Shown: positions 52,744-61,383, counted from the stretch's first letter. The stretch: DNA of 64,000 nucleotides from an uncultured Dorea sp. (GCA_910586965.1 CAJUMF010000002.1:1-64000); one strand, 5' to 3'. Numbers and translations: made by a program. Notes: generated by a model not told the origin, from the sequence alone.

Positions 52744-54483
52744 ATGACAAATATTATTATGAAGAGGATGCGGCTATTATTGTTTTCAGCAATGATAGCA
52801 GGAGGCTTATACGTCGTGGAACTGCCTGTTTTAGCACAGGAAGCAAATGTGGAAGAAGCTGCTGTTGAAAGCGGGAGCTGTGGAGAGAATCTGACATGGA
52901 AGGTCGAAGGCGGGATTTTAACGATCAGCGGCAGCGGGGGGATGGAGGATTATATTGCTTGGGAAAATGATAGTTATGAGAGCCCGTGGAGTCATTTGAA
53001 TGAATCAATTAGTAAAGTGGTCTTAGTAGATGGTGTAACGAGCATTGGTAATTATGCATTTGCTGATTGTGGTATGCAAAGCATAGAAATACCTGACAGC
53101 GTAGTCAAAATAGGTAAATTTGCGTTATCCTGTCGAAATTTGAAGAGCATAAGACTTTCAGATAGCATACTTGACATAGGAGAAGGGGCATTTGCCGGAA
53201 GCGGTTTGGAAAACATAGAAATTCCCGGCACAATCACACATATACAGGAGAGGACTTTCAGCGGCTGTAATAGTTTACAGAATGTGAAAATCCCAGAAAG
53301 TGTTACTTATATAGGTCGGCAGGCATTTTTTGATTGTGGAAGTTTGACGAGCCTGGAGATCCCGAATAGTGTAACGAGTATAGATACTTGGGCATTTGGC
53401 GAGTGTGTTTTTACAAATATTAAACTTCCTGACAGTGTTACGAGTATTGGAGATTATGCTTTTTCGTTTTCGAATACACTTCAGAATATAGAGCTTCCTG
53501 CTAATTTGACGAACATAGGAAGAGGCGCATTTAAGCTTTGTTCAAATCTACAGAGTATAAGATTGCCAAATGGTTTATCAAAAGTGGGGAAAAGTGCTTT
53601 TGCTGATTGCATTAATCTACAAAAAGTGGAATTCCCAGACAGTTTAGTACGCATTGAAGATTATGCTTTTGCTGACTGCAAAAATTTACAGAATATAAAA
53701 CTCCCGACCAGTTTAGAAAGTATCGGCGCTTATGTATTTTATAAATGTGATAAACTTGCAGTGCTGGAGATACCCAAAAGTGTAAAACAAATAGATACCG
53801 GAGCATATGGTTACAGTGGGTATTGGGACAACATAGATGAATATGTAGACGGCGTAGAAAAAAGTCTAAATTCCAAGATAAGATGCTACACAAATTCCGC
53901 AGCCCACAATTATGCAAAGGCCAACGGAATCCAGTATGAGCTATTGGATGCGCCCGCTGTTAAAGTGTTAAAAATTACGATTTCCGCTCCCTCGAAAAAG
54001 ATTGCTGCCGGAAAGAAAGTAAAGCTGACAGTTAGTGTACAGCCCGATAATGCGGCGGACAAAAAGGTGACATGGAAGTCCGGCAATACAAAGGTAGCAA
54101 CGGTGAACAGTTCCGGTGTTGTGACAATGAAGAAAGGTTCCGGCGGAAAGAGTGTAGTAATAACGGCGATGGCAAAGGATGGCTCCGGCGTAAAGGGAAC
54201 GTATAAGCTCACTTCCATGAAAGGCGCGGTAAAGAGTATAAAGATTTCCGGGAAGACTTCGGTAAAAGCAGGAAAATCCGTGAAGCTGAAAGCGAAAGTA
54301 AAAGCAGATAAAAAAGCCAATACAAAGCTAAAATGGACGAGCAGTAATGCAAAATATGCGAAAGCAAGCAGCACCGGGAAGGTGACGGCACGGAAGGCAG
54401 GAAAAGGGAAAAAGGTAAAGATTACGGCAGCGGCTACAGATGGAAGCGGAAAGAAAAAGAGTATTACGATCAGAATAAAATAA
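52744..54483 (+). CDS. Secreted BspA-like leucine-rich-repeat protein with two Big2 domains, copy 2
   Basis: A 579-aa exported protein with a signal peptide (to about residue 33), a GSCGENLTWKVEGGILTISGSG module, about eleven LRR_5 repeats of about 23 residues (for example LTSLEIPNSVTSIDTWAFGEC) at about residues 90-390, and two Lys-rich Big2 modules. It has the same design as the first island gene but with intact and more numerous repeats. AAGGAGGA precedes the ATG at 52744. BspA-like proteins bind host matrix proteins or glycans; that role is inferred. Confidence 0.87.
   Translation: MTNIIMKRMRLLLFSAMIAGGLYVVELPVLAQEANVEEAAVESGSCGENLTWKVEGGILTISGSGGMEDYIAWENDSYESPWSHLNESISKVVLVDGVTSIGNYAFADCGMQSIEIPDSVVKIGKFALSCRNLKSIRLSDSILDIGEGAFAGSGLENIEIPGTITHIQERTFSGCNSLQNVKIPESVTYIGRQAFFDCGSLTSLEIPNSVTSIDTWAFGECVFTNIKLPDSVTSIGDYAFSFSNTLQNIELPANLTNIGRGAFKLCSNLQSIRLPNGLSKVGKSAFADCINLQKVEFPDSLVRIEDYAFADCKNLQNIKLPTSLESIGAYVFYKCDKLAVLEIPKSVKQIDTGAYGYSGYWDNIDEYVDGVEKSLNSKIRCYTNSAAHNYAKANGIQYELLDAPAVKVLKITISAPSKKIAAGKKVKLTVSVQPDNAADKKVTWKSGNTKVATVNSSGVVTMKKGSGGKSVVITAMAKDGSGVKGTYKLTSMKGAVKSIKISGKTSVKAGKSVKLKAKVKADKKANTKLKWTSSNAKYAKASSTGKVTARKAGKGKKVKITAAATDGSGKKKSITIRIK
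53992..54483 (+). repeat. Big2 repeat module, copy B (492 bp)
   Basis: Gap-free counterpart of 42929-43420. The two copies end at the stop codons of their genes and lie about 11 kb apart in the same direction. Confidence 0.9.
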
Positions 54484-54507
54484 TCTAAAAGGAAAAGGAG
54501 AAAAAAT

Positions 54508-55155
54508 ATGGGAAACAAAAGAATGCGACAGATGATCTATGGGACGGTAATGGTGCTATTTTTGGGATTGATTGCATATCCAAGTACAGCGAAGGCGGAT
54601 ATTACTTATGGCGTAAAGAATGGTTTTAAAAAGACAGTGTCCTGTTCGGCCGTTGACCGGGAAAATGGTTATTTCCTCAGCGCGTCGAATATCCCGGCAA
54701 AGGCAAAGAAGGTAAAGATATCCTTAAGCAAAAAATCAGTGGGGAAGGTGAAATCATACGGCGGCGGAGATTTTGTGTTTTATCCTAAAAAGGCAGGTAA
54801 GACAAAGATTACGATAACTGCTGTTGTAAAGGGAAAAAAGGTAAAATGCAAAGGTACAATTAATGTGGTAAAATTCAAGCAGCCTTTTAAGAGCCTTAAG
54901 GTAGACGGGAAGGATTATTCAAACAATATTAAAGGCAGTGAGGGCAGTGCTGTCGAAGTTAAGAGCAATAAATCCAAAGCCAAGGTTGAACTGAATCTAA
55001 AGTCCGGCTGGAAAGTATCCAAAGTATATAAGGGTGAAAAAAAGATGAAAAACCGGAAATCTTTCACACTGAAAAAGGGTGAGGGCATAGGTGTTTATGT
55101 GAAAAATAAGAAAAATAATATGGAAGTGAATCTGTATGTTTATTTTAGCGAATAA
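54508..55155 (+). CDS. Small secreted Big2/Ig-like protein
   Basis: A 215-aa exported protein: signal peptide to about residue 29 (AKADI), one Ig-like module of the Big2 type (ASNIPAKAKKVKISLSKKSVGKV ... YPKKAGKTKITITAVVKGKKVKC), and a second, Lys-rich beta domain. AAAGGAGAAAAAAT precedes the ATG. It is the last gene of the island. No enzyme motif or anchor is visible; high basic charge may hold it to the wall. Confidence 0.75.
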   Translation: MGNKRMRQMIYGTVMVLFLGLIAYPSTAKADITYGVKNGFKKTVSCSAVDRENGYFLSASNIPAKAKKVKISLSKKSVGKVKSYGGGDFVFYPKKAGKTKITITAVVKGKKVKCKGTINVVKFKQPFKSLKVDGKDYSNNIKGSEGSAVEVKSNKSKAKVELNLKSGWKVSKVYKGEKKMKNRKSFTLKKGEGIGVYVKNKKNNMEVNLYVYFSE

Positions 55156-55193
55156 AGAACGGCGATAAGATCGGAAGTCTTGCCAGAGGATAA

Positions 55194-55222
55194 AGGAGGG
55201 CTAAAAAAGATAAGCCCTCCTA
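55194..55222. terminator. Hairpin between the island and yqeY
   Basis: The stem AGGAGGGCT / AGCCCTCCT encloses a 10-nt A-rich loop. T-runs are poor on both sides, so it is a possible but not typical terminator between convergent genes. Confidence 0.5.
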
Positions 55223-55234
55223 AATCTGTGCAGA

Positions 55235-55681
55235 TTACTGTAAAAATGTGGTAAATATGTCATTCACTAATTTACCGTCAGCCTTTCCTTTGACCTTAGG
55301 CATAAGCACTTTCATGATCTTGCCCTTATCCTTTGCGGTGGGGGCATCGATGCCTGTCTCGGAAAGGACAGCTTTGATGACTTCACGGATTTCAGCCTCA
55401 TCCATCATCTTGGGTGCGTATTCATTCAGCACATTCATGCGTTCCGTACATTCTTTGATGATATCTTCCCGGTCAGCGGGGGTCATATCCAGAGTTTCCT
55501 TCACCTGTTTGATTTCTTTTAGAATAACCTGTGTCTCTTCTTCGGGAGTCAGGTCCTCCCTCTTGTCGATCGCTTTATTTTTCAGTGCGGATAATAAAAG
55601 TGATAAGGTATCTTTTTTGCCTTTATCGCCGGCTTTCATCGCCTTGACCATGTCGGCTCTTACTTCGTCGATTTTACTCAT
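55235..55681 (-). CDS. GatB/YqeY-domain protein
   Basis: A 148-aa helical protein of the YqeY family, which shares the C-terminal domain of GatB (tRNA-dependent amidotransferase subunit). Family marks are the N-terminal KAGDKGKKDTLSLLLSALKNKAID, EEETQVILKEIKQVKETLD and the C-terminal AKDKGKIMKVLMPKVKGKADGKLVND. It probably binds tRNA; the exact role is unsettled. GGAGGA precedes the ATG at 55681 on the minus strand, and the longer frame upstream is rejected. Confidence 0.93.
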   Translation of the reverse strand: MSKIDEVRADMVKAMKAGDKGKKDTLSLLLSALKNKAIDKREDLTPEEETQVILKEIKQVKETLDMTPADREDIIKECTERMNVLNEYAPKMMDEAEIREVIKAVLSETGIDAPTAKDKGKIMKVLMPKVKGKADGKLVNDIFTTFLQ

Positions 55682-55809
55682 GCTTGATTCCTCCAATCTC
55701 AATGAATATGGTACACATTTTAGCAGATAGTCGTTGGATTGGCAAGTTTGAAAGTGTTCAAAAGACGGGTCATGTGGTATACTTGTTAAATATGGAGGAG
55801 GGAAAGAGG

Positions 55810-56412
55810 ATGGAATTTGAGATTCTTAAAAATCTTCGGGATAATATCGGAAAAGTAATGATCGGGAATGAGAGGACGGTAAAGCTTATCCTCACTGCAC
55901 TTCTGGCGAGAGGCCATGTGCTTTTAGAGGATGTGCCGGGGACGGGAAAAACGGTGCTTGCAAAATCTCTTGCGAAATCAGTGGATGCGCAGTTTGGGAG
56001 AGTACAGTTTACACCGGATCTTCTTCCGTCGGATGTGACGGGGCTCAATTACTTTGACGCTAAAAAAGGGGAGTTTAAGTTCCTGGAGGGGCCGGTATTC
56101 TGCAATATCCTTCTGGCGGATGAGATCAACCGGGCAACGCCCAAGACACAGAGCAGCTTGTTAGAATGTATGGCGGAGCATCAGGTTACGGTGGATGGGG
56201 TGACGAGAAAGCTTGCGGAACCGTTTTTTGTCATTGCCACCCAGAATCCGTTAGAGACGCTTGGGACATTTCCTTTGCCGGAGGCGCAGATGGACCGCTT
56301 CCTCATGCGGATATCTATGGAAGATATGACACAGGGACAGGAGCTAGCCATGGTAGAGCGGTTCCTTCTTGAAGAACCGTTTCCGGTGAGGCAAAGGAGA
56401 ATGCAAATGTGA
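55810..56412 (+). CDS. MoxR-family AAA+ ATPase, C-terminally truncated
   Basis: 200 residues where MoxR proteins have about 310-330. Present: helical start IGKVMIGNERTVKLILTALLARGHVLLEDVPGTGKT (Walker A), ILLADEINRATPKTQSSLLECM (Walker B region), VIATQNPLETLGTFPLPEAQMDRFLM (sensor 1 and Arg finger). The C-terminal lid domain is missing after RFLLEEPF. Its stop overlaps the start of the DUF58 gene, which lacks its own N-terminal part. A deletion that joined the two genes explains both. The protein is probably not functional as a normal MoxR. Confidence 0.8.
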   Translation: MEFEILKNLRDNIGKVMIGNERTVKLILTALLARGHVLLEDVPGTGKTVLAKSLAKSVDAQFGRVQFTPDLLPSDVTGLNYFDAKKGEFKFLEGPVFCNILLADEINRATPKTQSSLLECMAEHQVTVDGVTRKLAEPFFVIATQNPLETLGTFPLPEAQMDRFLMRISMEDMTQGQELAMVERFLLEEPFPVRQRRMQM

Positions 56413-57290
56413 CGGATCAAAGCTACCGGAGGGATATCTTCTCACTTTTTGCCCGCCAGAGGGTGATACGCAGACTCTCCTTTGCGTGCGGGAAAAGAGG
56501 GTATTATGAGCTTGGGAAGGCAGATGTTATCGGATATGATTTTTTCTTTCGCAAAAGTTTTCATGATGATCGGATATTGAAGACTTCGATGTTTGTGTAC
56601 CCAAAGCCTGTGGACAGCCGGCGAATCGCGCTTTTATGCAGGGCGGTCTCGGGAATGACGGTGACAGAGCAAAGAATTTTTCCCGACCCTTTTTGTTTTT
56701 CGGGGATTCGGGACTACTGCCCTTCGGATCCGATGCATCAGATCAACTGGAAAGCGTCTGCGAAGGGGCAGGGGCTTTTGGTGAATCAGTTTGATGCTAC
56801 TACGGATATCCGGATGAAGCTGATCTTAGATACAGAGGATACGGGGATGATCCGGCAGGACAAGTTAAATGAGGAAGGTATCCGCATCGCATCGTCATTG
56901 GCTTCGAAGCTGGTAAAGGGGCGGATGGAGGTTACAGTGACGGGAAATGGAATGAACCAGATCCACATGAAAGAGGGGGCGGGCCAGATACATGAGCTTT
57001 ATGAAGAGCTTGCCCGGATTGATATCTACGGGAAAACAGAGAGGATCTGCAAGGAATTAGAGCGGGAAAAGAGGGAACTTTCGCCGAATGTGATCTATGT
57101 CATCATTTCTATGAATCAGGATAAGGAGACTGCCGGAGCCATTGCTTCTCTGGCAGAAAAGGGAAACTCTGTCCTGTGGGTCATACCGGTGGCTTCTGCA
57201 CAGCTTGCAGATACAGGACTGCAGGGAGGCGTCCGTGAACTTGAAAGTTTGAGAGGAATAACGATTTTTCAGTGGGAGATGGAAGGATGA
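56409..57290 (+). CDS. DUF58-family protein, N-terminally truncated
   Basis: A GTG-started frame of 293 residues. The family normally has two N-terminal membrane helices and a beta domain before the segment seen here at the start (VIRRLSFACGKRGYYELGKADVIGYDFFF). The conserved DUF58 core DYCPSDPMHQINWKASAKGQGLLVNQFDATTD is intact, and a VWA-like C-terminal domain follows. The frame is open upstream to 56373 and reads GEAKENANV before the GTG, which looks like genuine DUF58 sequence. The missing about 120-130 N-terminal residues probably went with the MoxR C-terminus in one deletion. Confidence 0.78.
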   Translation: MTDQSYRRDIFSLFARQRVIRRLSFACGKRGYYELGKADVIGYDFFFRKSFHDDRILKTSMFVYPKPVDSRRIALLCRAVSGMTVTEQRIFPDPFCFSGIRDYCPSDPMHQINWKASAKGQGLLVNQFDATTDIRMKLILDTEDTGMIRQDKLNEEGIRIASSLASKLVKGRMEVTVTGNGMNQIHMKEGAGQIHELYEELARIDIYGKTERICKELEREKRELSPNVIYVIISMNQDKETAGAIASLAEKGNSVLWVIPVASAQLADTGLQGGVRELESLRGITIFQWEMEG

Positions 57291-58576
57291 GAGGAAATAA
57301 AAGCTTTGGGCTGCGTCTGCTTTCATGGATTCATAGTATGCTTATTTTTGAGGGAGTCTTTGTGCTTTCGGCAGGTATCCTGCATATGAAGGGAGAGAGA
57401 CTTGTCTTGTTTTTGGCTCAGGGGCTTGTGCTTGCGGTGCCTTTGGTGTTAACAGATGTACTGGTAAAAAGATGTAAGAGTCTGGTGCTTTTTTGTCTGT
57501 TGGGGGCAGTGCTTGTATGGGTGATGGGACTTGTTTCCGGCAACGGTCTTGTGAGATGGATTACTGTGTTTATCTGTCTGTTCCGCTGTTATGTGAGACT
57601 TAAGCAGGGAGAGATAAGGAAAAGAATGCGGGAGCTTCCGGGTGAGCCGGGGGTCTCGGAAGCGGCAGCGTGGCTGGATGTGCCTGATCTGCTGGATGAG
57701 CCAAAGTTATTGCATGGTCTGCTGTTCGTTTTTATATACTTAGGACTTATAAGTTTGAACCGCATTGACTTGATGGAAGTGAGCTTTGCGCTTCTGGATG
57801 CGGAGCTTTGCATCAGCCTGTGCTACAGATACCTCCGGAAGCTTTCGGAGTTTACAGAAAAGAATCGTTATGTCGCCAATCTGCCGGTAAAAGCTATGAG
57901 GAGGACCGGCATGGGGATTATGGGGACAGGGATGATCCTGCTTTTTGTATGTATGCTTCCGGCCGTAATCTATCAGGAAGAACCCTTGACAAAGGTCAGA
58001 TTCGACCTGTCACAGATGGAAGAGGGCGGAGGGGGAGAGACTTACGAAGATAATATAGAACCGGATTATATGATGGAGGAGCTGATGCGGATAAAAGCGT
58101 CGGCAAAGGAGACTCCCGCGTGGATGGAAGCTGCATCGAAGCTGGTCTGTGTTTTGATGTTAGTGTGGGTTTCTTATCTGGCGGTTAAAATAGTGTTTTC
58201 GATGGTTCAAAGGGCAGCAGCCGCTTTTTCAGATGAGTGGGAGGATGAGGTAGTATTTCTTGGAAAGGGCGGGGAGGAAGCCGGCAGCGGGCAGAAAAGA
58301 ACTTTAAAAAAAGAGCGTTTCTTTTCTGCAGACAGGAAGATCCGTAAGCTTTATAAACGGACAGTGAGGCGTAAGGCGGCAGGAAACATCCTGGGAAGTG
58401 AGACGCCTCTTGAACTGGAAGATAAGGCCGGATTCTACGGAGCCGGGGGATCGCAGAAAAGCATAGATCTGCTTGCTGCCCACAAGCTGTATGAAAAAGC
58501 ACGGTACGGAAAAGAAGAATGTACAAAAGAAGATGTAAAACAGTACGTGCATATTTTCTCCAATTTTGACAGATAA
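57287..58576 (+). CDS. Multi-pass membrane protein with DUF4129-like C-terminus
   Basis: A 429-aa protein with about seven hydrophobic segments (from about residue 10 to 220, and one at about 285-310) and a cytoplasmic C-terminal domain with LLAAHKLYEKARYGKEECTKEDVKQY, the pattern of DUF4129 domains. Such proteins are the third member of MoxR/DUF58 operons. ATGA overlap with DUF58 gives coupled translation. The gene itself looks intact while its two partners are shortened. Confidence 0.7.
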   Translation: MRGNKSFGLRLLSWIHSMLIFEGVFVLSAGILHMKGERLVLFLAQGLVLAVPLVLTDVLVKRCKSLVLFCLLGAVLVWVMGLVSGNGLVRWITVFICLFRCYVRLKQGEIRKRMRELPGEPGVSEAAAWLDVPDLLDEPKLLHGLLFVFIYLGLISLNRIDLMEVSFALLDAELCISLCYRYLRKLSEFTEKNRYVANLPVKAMRRTGMGIMGTGMILLFVCMLPAVIYQEEPLTKVRFDLSQMEEGGGGETYEDNIEPDYMMEELMRIKASAKETPAWMEAASKLVCVLMLVWVSYLAVKIVFSMVQRAAAAFSDEWEDEVVFLGKGGEEAGSGQKRTLKKERFFSADRKIRKLYKRTVRRKAAGNILGSETPLELEDKAGFYGAGGSQKSIDLLAAHKLYEKARYGKEECTKEDVKQYVHIFSNFDR

Positions 58577-58613
58577 TAGCAGCATATCTGAATACAAAAA
58601 CGGAGGAATATAT

Positions 58614-59162
58614 ATGAAGGCAACAGGAATTGTACGTAGAATCGATGATCTGGGAAGAGTAGTGATCCCAAAGGAAATCCGAAGGACGTTAAGGATTCGG
58701 GAGGGAGACCCGTTAGAGATATTTACAGACAGGGAAGGCGAGATCATCTTGAAAAAGTATTCGCCTATCGGAGAGTTGTCGGCATTTGCAAAGCAGTATG
58801 CGGAGAGTCTTTCACAGACAATGGGATGTCTGGTGTGTGTCTGCGATACGGACCAGATCGTGGCGGCTGCTGGCACCGGGAAAAAAGATCTGCAGGACAA
58901 GTATATCAGTAAGCAGTTAGAGCGGGTGTTAGAGGACAGGAATTCTGTCATGGCATCGGAAGAGGATAAAAAATTTATAAAGATCATAACAAACCAGGAA
59001 GACGAATATGCCCATGAAGTGATCAGTCCGATCCTCTGTGAGGGGGATGTGATCGGCGGAGTGATTCTCCTGGCGAAGGAGGCGAAGAAGAAGTTTTCCG
59101 AGCTTGAGCAGAAAATGGCTTCCTGTGCGGCAGGATTTTTAGGAAGGCAGATGGAGCAGTAA
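58614..59162 (+). CDS. spoVT: Stage V sporulation regulator SpoVT
   Basis: A 182-aa transcription factor with an N-terminal AbrB swapped-hairpin DNA-binding domain (MKATGIVRRIDDLGRVVIPKEIRRTLRIREGDPLEIF) and a C-terminal GAF-like domain (about residues 60-180). It adjusts sigma-G-dependent gene expression in the forespore. CGGAGGA precedes the ATG at 58614; the upstream in-frame start at 58566 is rejected. Intact and of normal length. Confidence 0.96.
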   Translation: MKATGIVRRIDDLGRVVIPKEIRRTLRIREGDPLEIFTDREGEIILKKYSPIGELSAFAKQYAESLSQTMGCLVCVCDTDQIVAAAGTGKKDLQDKYISKQLERVLEDRNSVMASEEDKKFIKIITNQEDEYAHEVISPILCEGDVIGGVILLAKEAKKKFSELEQKMASCAAGFLGRQMEQ

Positions 59163-59221
59163 TTTTCCGGAATAATTCTGCGCCCCGGGTCATACCTTGT
59201 ATTAGACAAGGGAGGGATAGG

Positions 59222-59596
59222 ATGGAGAGACGGATTCGGAAAAACCCAAAAGCTATGTGGATGTTAAAATCATTGCTTGCTTCTTATATTATCACAGGAG
59301 TTCTTTTGGTGGTGCTTGCGATGCTACTTTACCGGCTGGAGCTTAATGAAAGGACGGTGTCTGCTTCCATCGTGGGAATCTATGTGCTTTCTACTTTAGC
59401 AGGCGGTTTTATTCTTGGGAAGCTTATGAAGGTGAAAAGGTATATATGGGGGCTTAGCCTTGGAGTTGTGTATTTTGCGCTTCTGCTTCTCATTACGCTT
59501 GGTGTATATCGGGGACTCAACGGTGACGGGGCGAATCTTCTGACCACGTTTATACTGTGTGCCGGGGGAGGAATGGCAGGCGGCATGATTTCTTAA
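59222..59596 (+). CDS. TIGR04086-type small membrane protein
   Basis: A 124-aa protein with four transmembrane helices and small-residue motifs (GGFILGKLM, GGGMAGGMIS). This pattern and its place before scfA match the TIGR04086 membrane protein found in this neighbourhood in Clostridia. Function is unknown. GGGAGG is close before the ATG. Confidence 0.75.
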   Translation: MERRIRKNPKAMWMLKSLLASYIITGVLLVVLAMLLYRLELNERTVSASIVGIYVLSTLAGGFILGKLMKVKRYIWGLSLGVVYFALLLLITLGVYRGLNGDGANLLTTFILCAGGGMAGGMIS

Positions 59597-59605
59597 GAAA
59601 AAGGA

Positions 59606-59634
59606 TTGCGAAAACAGTGCCGGGATGATATAAT
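59606..59634 (+). promoter_or_regulatory. Sigma-A promoter of scfA, with extended -10
   Basis: TTGCGA (59606-59611), a 17-bp spacer and TATAAT (59629-59634), preceded by TGA, which gives an extended -10 element. It lies about 70 bp before scfA. Confidence 0.85.
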
Positions 59635-59703
59635 ACTACGGACGAGTTGAAATTTTAAGAATTTGCATTACAGAGCGGATAAGAAAGATAGGAGGACGTT
59701 ATC

Positions 59704-59847
59704 ATGAAGCATGTGAAGACTTTGAATACACATACTTTGAACAACACAGTAAAGAAGGGCGGATGCGGTGAGTGCCAGACATCCTGCCAGTCTGCATGTA
59801 AGACATCCTGCACAGTAGGAAATCAGACCTGTGAACAGAAGAAATAG
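59704..59847 (+). CDS. scfA: SCIFF ranthipeptide precursor
   Basis: A 47-aa precursor of the 'six cysteines in forty-five residues' family. It starts MKHVKTLNTHTLNNTVKKGG and has six Cys at residues 21, 24, 28, 32, 36 and 43 with Thr/Ser between them. The radical-SAM enzyme ScfB is known to join Cys sulfur to Thr in this family, giving a ranthipeptide thought to act in signalling. GGAGG lies 7 nt before the ATG. A hairpin separates it from scfB. It is too short for most gene finders. Confidence 0.95.
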   Translation: MKHVKTLNTHTLNNTVKKGGCGECQTSCQSACKTSCTVGNQTCEQKK

Positions 59848-59873
59848 CAGTGATCAAGTAAAAAGGAATACTC

Positions 59874-59905
59874 AAGGCAGCGGTCTTTTACGGGTCGCTG
59901 TTTCT
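59874..59905 (+). terminator. Hairpin with T-rich tail between scfA and scfB
   Basis: CAGCG (59877-59881) pairs with CGCTG (59896-59900), with extra weak inner pairs, and is followed by TTTCTT. A partial terminator here would make more precursor mRNA than maturase mRNA. Confidence 0.55.
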
Positions 59906-59953
59906 TGTCGTATAGGAAACTTATCTAATGCTTAGACTGAAAGGGGTAGCATT

Positions 59954-61342
59954 TTGATACATCAATATAAGAATAATGGATATAACATTGTCCTGGACGT
60001 AAACAGCGGAGCCGTCCATGTGGTGGACGAACTGTGTTATGATGTCATTGCATGTCTGAACAGGCAGAATGAGGCGCATACATGGGAGACGCTTAAGGAA
60101 GCATCTTCGCTGGAATTTCTAAAGAAAAGCCTGGGGGACAGGTACATAGAAAAAGACCTTAAAGAAGCATTGGAAGATGTGACGGAGCTTGCGAAAGCCG
60201 GGCAGCTTTTTGTGCCGGATTGTTACGAGTGTCTTTTGGAGGATGTGAAGAAGAGAAAGACTGTAGTTAAGGCGTTATGCCTCCATATTGCCCACGACTG
60301 CAACCTTGCCTGCAGATATTGCTTTGCAGAGGAAGGTGAATATCATGGGAGAAGGGCTCTTATGAGCTATGAGGTGGGAAAGAAGGCGCTTGATTTCCTG
60401 ATCAAAAATTCCGGGAGCAGGCGCAACTTAGAGGTGGATTTTTTTGGCGGGGAGCCTCTTCTTAACTGGCAGGCTGTGAAGGACCTGGTAGCTTACGGGA
60501 GGGAGCAGGAGAAGCTTCATGATAAGCATTTTCGGTTTACCGTCACTACCAATGGTGTTCTTTTGGATGATGACATCCAGGAGTTTATCAACCGGGAGAT
60601 GGACAATGTCGTATTGAGCCTTGACGGAAGGAAAGAGGTAAATGACCGTATGCGCCCGTTCAGGAACGGTGCGGGCAGCTATGATCTGATCGTCCCTAAA
60701 TTTAAAAAGCTTGCAGACAGCCGGGGGCAGGAGCGGTATTATGTGCGGGGGACTTTTACAAGGGAGAACCTGGACTTTTCAGAGGATATCTTACATTTCG
60801 CAGACCTTGGATTCCAGCAGATGTCTATAGAGCCGGTGGTTGGAGAAGAGACCGACCCTTATGCCATCCGTGAATCGGATCTTCCGGCAATTATGGAAGA
60901 GTATGATAAACTGGCAAAAATCATGATTGAGAGGGAAAAGTCAGGAAAAGGTTTTAATTTTTTTCATTTTATGATAGACTTAGAAGGCGGGCCGTGCGTG
61001 GCAAAGCGATTGTCAGGGTGCGGGTCCGGAACAGAATATCTGGCTGTGACGCCATGGGGAGATTTGTACCCTTGCCATCAGTTTGTCGGGCAGGAAGAAT
61101 TTCTTATGGGCAATGTGGATGACGGGATTGTAAAGCCGGAGATCGCAGAGGATTTTAGAAGCTGCAATGTGTACACGAAGGAAAAATGCAGGAGATGTTT
61201 CGCAAAGTTCTATTGCAGCGGCGGCTGTATGGCAAATGCATATAATTTTCACGGTACGATTCAGGATGCCTATGAGATTGGGTGCGAGATGCAAAGAAAA
61301 CGCGTGGAATGTGCGATTATGATAAAGGCGGCCTTATCTTAG
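59954..61342 (+). CDS. scfB: Radical SAM maturase of SCIFF
   Basis: A 462-aa enzyme: an N-terminal peptide-binding RRE-like region (about residues 1-90), a radical-SAM core with CNLACRYCFAEEG (the CxxxCxxC iron-sulfur ligands), FFGGEPLLNW, and a C-terminal SPASM domain with Cys clusters (GPCVAKRLSGCGSG, CHQF, CNVYTKEKCRRCFAKFYCSGGC). It forms sulfur-to-alpha/gamma-carbon thioethers in ScfA. TTG start with AAGGGG upstream, 106 bp after scfA. Intact. Confidence 0.96.
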   Translation: MIHQYKNNGYNIVLDVNSGAVHVVDELCYDVIACLNRQNEAHTWETLKEASSLEFLKKSLGDRYIEKDLKEALEDVTELAKAGQLFVPDCYECLLEDVKKRKTVVKALCLHIAHDCNLACRYCFAEEGEYHGRRALMSYEVGKKALDFLIKNSGSRRNLEVDFFGGEPLLNWQAVKDLVAYGREQEKLHDKHFRFTVTTNGVLLDDDIQEFINREMDNVVLSLDGRKEVNDRMRPFRNGAGSYDLIVPKFKKLADSRGQERYYVRGTFTRENLDFSEDILHFADLGFQQMSIEPVVGEETDPYAIRESDLPAIMEEYDKLAKIMIEREKSGKGFNFFHFMIDLEGGPCVAKRLSGCGSGTEYLAVTPWGDLYPCHQFVGQEEFLMGNVDDGIVKPEIAEDFRSCNVYTKEKCRRCFAKFYCSGGCMANAYNFHGTIQDAYEIGCEMQRKRVECAIMIKAALS

Positions 61343-61383
61343 AGAGGCGTTATAATTCAGACAGGTAAGAAAGGAAGAGAGAC

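Noticed and set aside
53040..53810. CRISPR-like regular repeats
   Set aside because: The regular spacing of about 69 bp is the coding pattern of 23-residue leucine-rich repeats inside one open gene, with variable DNA in each unit.
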